8,162 nucleotides of DNA from Deltaproteobacteria bacterium (GTDB lineage: Bacteria; Desulfobacterota; Desulfobacteria; Desulfobacterales; B30-G6): NCBI GenBank assembly GCA_003647375.1, contig QMMS01000206.1:1-8162 (forward strand), given 5' to 3'. Position numbers and translations under genes: made by a program. The notes beneath the pieces were generated by a model, which saw nothing but the letters and a program-made list of their open reading frames with translations, was not told where the DNA came from and ran no database searches. Every line of letters begins with the position of its first letter. The first letter of the stretch is position 1. Positions 6,545-8,162 of this stretch are shown in pieces.

Positions 6545-6562
6545 CCACGGGTTTACCCGTGG
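6545..6562. repeat. Hairpin matching the one at 6355-6372
   Basis: CCACGGGT (6545-6552), loop TT, ACCCGTGG (6555-6562): a perfect 8-bp stem. It is identical to the hairpin at 6355-6372 except that the loop-closing C-G pair has become T-A. Both sides changed together, so pairing is preserved. The two hairpins flank the 34-bp tandem repeat and may be the ends of one composite element of about 210 bp. Confidence 0.7.
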
Positions 6563-6568
6563 GGTTCC

Positions 6569-6616
6569 ATTTGGATTTTGGTGCTTGGAATTTGGGATTT
6601 TTAATGCGGGATTTTC
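6569..6616. repeat. Degenerate TTTGG / GGATTT simple-sequence tract
   Basis: A T- and G-rich run made of variants of TTTGGATTTT, TTGGAATTTGGGATTT and GCGGGATTTT. It has no ORF. It is followed by a small GGTCC-CAGA-GGACC hairpin at 6620-6633. It is similar in kind, but not in sequence, to the heptad tracts around the rhomboid gene. Confidence 0.4.
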
Positions 6617-6653
6617 GACGGTCCCAGAGGACCAGGTTTTATTAAGAAAAATG

Positions 6654-6791
6654 GTAATTATTCAGCCACAGATTCACACAGATGAACGCAGCTATGTTTA
6701 AACACAAAGAAATTACAGATATTATACTTATATGATAATAAAAGAAAAAATATCAGTGATGATCAGCGTAGATCGGCGGCTGAATAGTTAC
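6654..6791. repeat. MITE-like element, 138 bp, with 14-bp terminal inverted repeats
   Basis: GTAATTATTCAGCC (6654-6667) and GGCTGAATAGTTAC (6778-6791) are inverted repeats matching at 13 of 14 positions. Inside the left end is CACAGATTCACACAGATGAACGCAG. The right end reads similarly in reverse complement (GCC-CGATCTACGCTGATC). The centre is very AT-rich (6698-6750). There is no coding capacity. The size, terminal inverted repeats and AT-rich middle fit a miniature inverted-repeat element, or one copy of the CACAGAT-type dispersed repeat that I recall from other genomes. No clear target-site duplication is visible. It ends 41 bases before rsmE. Confidence 0.6.
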
Positions 6792-6832
6792 AGAAAAATA
6801 AGATAGCGTAGTGATTTTATTGGGGTATAGAT

Positions 6833-7582
6833 ATGAGACGTTTTTTTTGGCAAGACAGGGCAGGAATTGGTCAGACAGGTATTATCGGCGGTACAGATGC
6901 ACGGCATATCCGTACAGTCTTACGAATGAAGCCTGGTGATTTCCTTGTGGTTCTTGATGGTGCCGGTAACGATTTTGAAGCACAAATCAAGACTATCTCA
7001 ACCGACGAGGTGAGGGTTGTTCCGGTAAAAAGAATTCGCCATAGCACCGATTCCCCTGTAAACATCACGATTGCCCAGGCCATGCTGAAAGGCAAAAAAA
7101 TGGATATGCTGGCCCGGCAGATTACCGAGCTCGGCATCACGCGATGGATCCCTTTTTTTTCCGAGCGCTCGATCCCGGTGCCGGCAAAGGAGAAGCTGCC
7201 TGCACGACGGGAAAGATGGCGGAGTATCGTCATGGAATCTCTTAAGCAGTGCCAACGAAGCCGGATGACTGCAGTTGGTGAGATCGTATCCCTTGACCAG
7301 GTTTTGGAAATAGGAAGCGTGGATGATGTGAACCTGATTTTCTGGGAAGAAGAAACCCGGACCTTGCACGAGGTGCTGGACCCTCTACCGGATAAATGTG
7401 AAAAAATCTTTGCCGTTTTGGGTCCGGAGGGTGGTTTTTCCGAGGCTGAAATCAAAAATGCCGAATCCCTTGGTTACAAAAGTGTCAGCCTGGGGCCCCG
7501 GGTTTTAAAAGCTGAGACAGCAACTATTTCTGTCTGTACCTTGATGCAGTATCTTTTTGGAGATATGGGTGGAATGTTTTGA
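6833..7582 (+). CDS. rsmE: 16S rRNA (uracil-1498-N3) methyltransferase
   Basis: A SAM-dependent SPOUT-class methyltransferase that makes m3U1498 in helix 44 of 16S rRNA, acting on the assembled 30S subunit in the cytoplasm. At 249 residues it has the standard length. The N-terminal PUA-like RNA-binding part includes GGTDARHIRTVLRMKPGD (19-36). The catalytic knotted domain shows QAMLKGKKMD (82-91), ITELGITRWIPFFSERS (97-113), the KQCQRS block (138-143), then GPEGGFSEAEI (197-207) and LGPRVLKAETA (220-230), which form the SAM-binding trefoil knot. The ATG at 6833 has GGGG 7 bases upstream, a moderate ribosome-binding site, and the protein begins MRRFFW as RsmE proteins often do. It stands alone, transcribed away from the acidic gene, with a MITE-like repeat directly upstream. 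No clear promoter or terminator is seen. Confidence 0.96.
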   Translation: MRRFFWQDRAGIGQTGIIGGTDARHIRTVLRMKPGDFLVVLDGAGNDFEAQIKTISTDEVRVVPVKRIRHSTDSPVNITIAQAMLKGKKMDMLARQITELGITRWIPFFSERSIPVPAKEKLPARRERWRSIVMESLKQCQRSRMTAVGEIVSLDQVLEIGSVDDVNLIFWEEETRTLHEVLDPLPDKCEKIFAVLGPEGGFSEAEIKNAESLGYKSVSLGPRVLKAETATISVCTLMQYLFGDMGGMF

Positions 7583-7600
7583 ACCCACTTCAGAAATATC

Positions 7601-7629
7601 TTGACAATTTAAGGTCCCTTTAATATCTA
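7601..7629 (+). promoter_or_regulatory. Weak candidate promoter downstream of rsmE
   Basis: A perfect TTGACA (7601-7606) is followed 17 bases later by TATCTA (7624-7629), a weak -10. A better box, TAATAT (7621-7626), has too short a spacer. If used, it would start transcription about 20 bases before the composite stem-loop at 7658 and then read into tRNA-Phe. A separate tRNA promoter might use TTGAAA (7825-7830) with TTAAAT (7850-7855), but that spacing is 19 bases. Confidence 0.22.
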
Positions 7630-7657
7630 TTGCTTCTAAATTGAGCGAGTGGCGAGG

Positions 7658-7736
7658 TTGCCGCAGATACAAGAAAGACACCGATTCCGCAATAGTTTGC
7701 TATGCGGGATGGTGTCTGACGCCGTAGGTGCGGCAA
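7658..7736. other. 79-base composite stem-loop, possibly a structured RNA or palindromic repeat
   Basis: The outer stem TTGCCGCA (7658-7665) pairs exactly with TGCGGCAA (7729-7736). Inside it a second stem joins 7676-7695 with 7700-7717: about 18 base pairs starting AGACACC / GGTGTCT, with two single-base bulges, one T-G wobble and a TTTG loop. The asymmetric internal loop holds GATACAAGAA on one side and GACGCCGTAGG on the other. It lies in the 282-base gap between rsmE and tRNA-Phe. I match it to no known RNA family. It may equally be a dispersed DNA repeat. No T-run follows, so it is not a standard terminator for rsmE. Confidence 0.6.
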
Positions 7737-7754
7737 GATCGGCATTCCCAGCGG

Positions 7755-7831
7755 GTTTCAAATTTTAAGATTATTGATCGATAAGATTCCTTGAAAATCA
7801 AATGGAACTGTCCATTCTTGAAAATTGAAAC
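7755..7831. repeat. 77-bp imperfect inverted repeat upstream of tRNA-Phe
   Basis: GTTTCAAATTTTAAGA (7755-7770) and TCTTGAAAATTGAAAC (7816-7831) are inverted repeats matching at 14 of 16 positions. Between them is AATGGA-ACTG-TCCATT (7801-7816), a perfect 6-bp hairpin. CTTGAAAATcaAA at about 7790-7802 partly repeats the right arm in direct orientation. No gene is present. It ends 33 bases before the tRNA. Confidence 0.5.
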
Positions 7832-7864
7832 GCTCAGTTTAGAAACCAGTTAAATTGAGATTGT

Positions 7865-7940
7865 GCCGAGGTAGCTCAGTCGGTAGAGCAGGGGACTGAA
7901 AATCCCCGTGTCGGCAGTTCGATTCTGTCCCTCGGCACCA
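7865..7940 (+). tRNA. tRNA-Phe (anticodon GAA)
   Basis: A full 76-base cloverleaf. The acceptor stem is GCCGAGG (7865-7871) with CCTCGGC (7930-7936), discriminator A7937 and encoded CCA (7938-7940). The D arm is GCTC-AGTCGGTA-GAGC. The anticodon stem GGGGA / TCCCC (7891-7895, 7903-7907) encloses loop CTGAAAA with anticodon GAA at 7898-7900. The T arm is GGCAG-TTCGATT-CTGTC (7913-7929), with one G-T wobble. All invariant positions look normal. It is transcribed in the same direction as rsmE but 282 bases downstream. A strong terminator begins at the very next base. Confidence 0.97.
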
Positions 7941-7984
7941 ACAAATAAAGGGTTTGCGGCAAATGTCGTAAGCCCTTTATTTGT
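7941..7984 (+). terminator. Terminator abutting tRNA-Phe, 20-bp stem
   Basis: All 20 bases of 7941-7960 pair with 7965-7984 around an AAAT loop, using three G-T wobbles. The outer 12 bp, ACAAATAAAGGG with CCCTTTATTTGT, are perfect, and the arm ends in a T-rich run (TTTATTTGTTT). The stem starts directly after the CCA end, so the mature 3' end of the tRNA would have to be released right at the base of the hairpin. The symmetric A/T-rich flanks could let it work in both directions. Confidence 0.85.
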
Positions 7985-8028
7985 TTCAATCGATCCCATT
8001 CCCCCATTATTCCCCCAAAATCTATTTA

Positions 8029-8059
8029 TAGGAAGTTATGCGGTGCCGCATAACTCCTA
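8029..8059. promoter_or_regulatory. Palindrome next to a possible promoter, candidate operator
   Basis: The arms AGTTATGCGG (8034-8043) and CCGCATAACT (8046-8055) are exact reverse complements separated by TG. Outer TAGG (8029-8032) and CCTA (8056-8059) also pair, leaving one bulged A. The next base begins a candidate -35 box, so a dimeric regulator could bind here. It could instead be a site-specific recombination site or a repeat hairpin. No T-run follows, so terminator function is unlikely. Confidence 0.5.
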
Positions 8060-8088
8060 ATGAAATTTATTTAGTTCTGTCCTATTAT
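8060..8088 (+). promoter_or_regulatory. Candidate sigma-70 promoter for the truncated last gene
   Basis: ATGAAA (8060-8065) matches the -35 consensus at 4 of 6 positions. After an optimal 17-base spacer comes TATTAT (8083-8088), a 5 of 6 match to the -10 box. The start of transcription would fall near 8095, giving a leader of about 28 bases before the ATG at 8123, with the strong ribosome-binding site inside it. Confidence 0.4.
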
Positions 8089-8122
8089 GTCCTTAGTGAT
8101 TGAAAAATAAGGGAGGTACGAA

Positions 8123-8162
8123 ATGACAAAGACAATCGATCAAATCATTAAGGAAATGAAAG
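8123..8162 (+). CDS. Start of an unidentified gene, cut by the window edge
   Basis: Only the first 13 codons are present: MTKTIDQIIKEMK. GGGAGGT (8111-8117) lies 5 bases before the ATG, the strongest ribosome-binding site in the window, and a plausible promoter and palindrome lie upstream. The peptide looks like the start of an amphipathic helix in a soluble protein. No function can be assigned from so few residues. It could belong to an element inserted next to tRNA-Phe, but this window does not show that. Confidence 0.6.
   Translation, partial: MTKTIDQIIKEMK

Larger units (their letters stand above)
6129..6832. other. Divergent intergenic region without a gene, made largely of repeats
   Basis: These 704 bases separate the minus-strand acidic gene from plus-strand rsmE. 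I find no credible coding region in either direction. The first part, 6129-6300, is AT-rich and probably holds the promoter of the acidic gene. From 6335 to 6791 nearly every base belongs to an inverted repeat, hairpin, tandem repeat or MITE-like unit, each listed separately. The last 40 bases before rsmE are AT-rich but show no clear sigma-70 promoter. Confidence 0.7.

Noticed and set aside
7851..8035. Minus-strand ORF running antisense through tRNA-Phe as a real protein
   Set aside because: About half of it is the antisense of tRNA and terminator, giving the familiar spurious peptide found opposite tRNA genes. Kept only as a hint of an integration scar.
8034..8055. Integron attC or chromosomal dif site
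   Set aside because: GTTATGC and GCATAAC do not fit the attC core rule GTTRRRY / RYYYAAC, no integrase is present, and the match to dif is only partial (GGTGC and GCATAA).

Overview
The window reads as chromosome from a Gram-negative bacterium of intermediate GC content, most likely a deltaproteobacterium of the Desulfobacterota (Desulfobacterales-like). This placement is inferred from the style of the proteins and from intergenic spaces packed with short palindromic repeats. No single marker proves it.

Left half, minus strand, in transcription order: a very acidic repeat protein of unknown function (4974-6128), valyl-tRNA synthetase valS (2214-4874), quinolinate phosphoribosyltransferase nadC (1374-2204) and a rhomboid intramembrane protease (61-1029). 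valS and nadC are tightly coupled: 9 bases separate them and the nadC ribosome-binding site contains the valS stop codon. Between the acidic gene and valS lies a strong hairpin plus T-run, only about 17 bases before the valS start. A 15-codon ORF with a good ribosome-binding site runs straight through this hairpin, so valS may be controlled by transcription attenuation. The rhomboid is separated from nadC by 344 bases of repeats and carries a C-terminal domain resembling the C-terminal substrate-binding domain of DnaJ.

Middle, 6129-6832: a 704-base divergent intergenic region with no convincing gene. It holds an inverted-repeat unit, two matching hairpins with a compensatory base-pair change, a perfect 34-bp tandem duplication and a 138-bp MITE-like element with 14-bp terminal inverted repeats.

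Right part, plus strand: rsmE (16S rRNA m3U1498 methyltransferase), 282 bases of non-coding sequence with a 79-base composite stem-loop and a second inverted repeat, a complete tRNA-Phe(GAA) with encoded CCA, a 20-bp-stem terminator abutting it, a palindrome next to a possible promoter, and the first 13 codons of a new gene with a very strong ribosome-binding site, cut by the window edge.

valS, tRNA-Phe and rsmE serve translation and nadC serves NAD synthesis: ordinary housekeeping. The unusual items are the rhomboid-DnaJ_C fusion, the acidic repeat protein with a faintly PopZ-like layout, the valS leader, and the density and variety of intergenic repeats. No CRISPR array, transposase gene or complete mobile element is visible.
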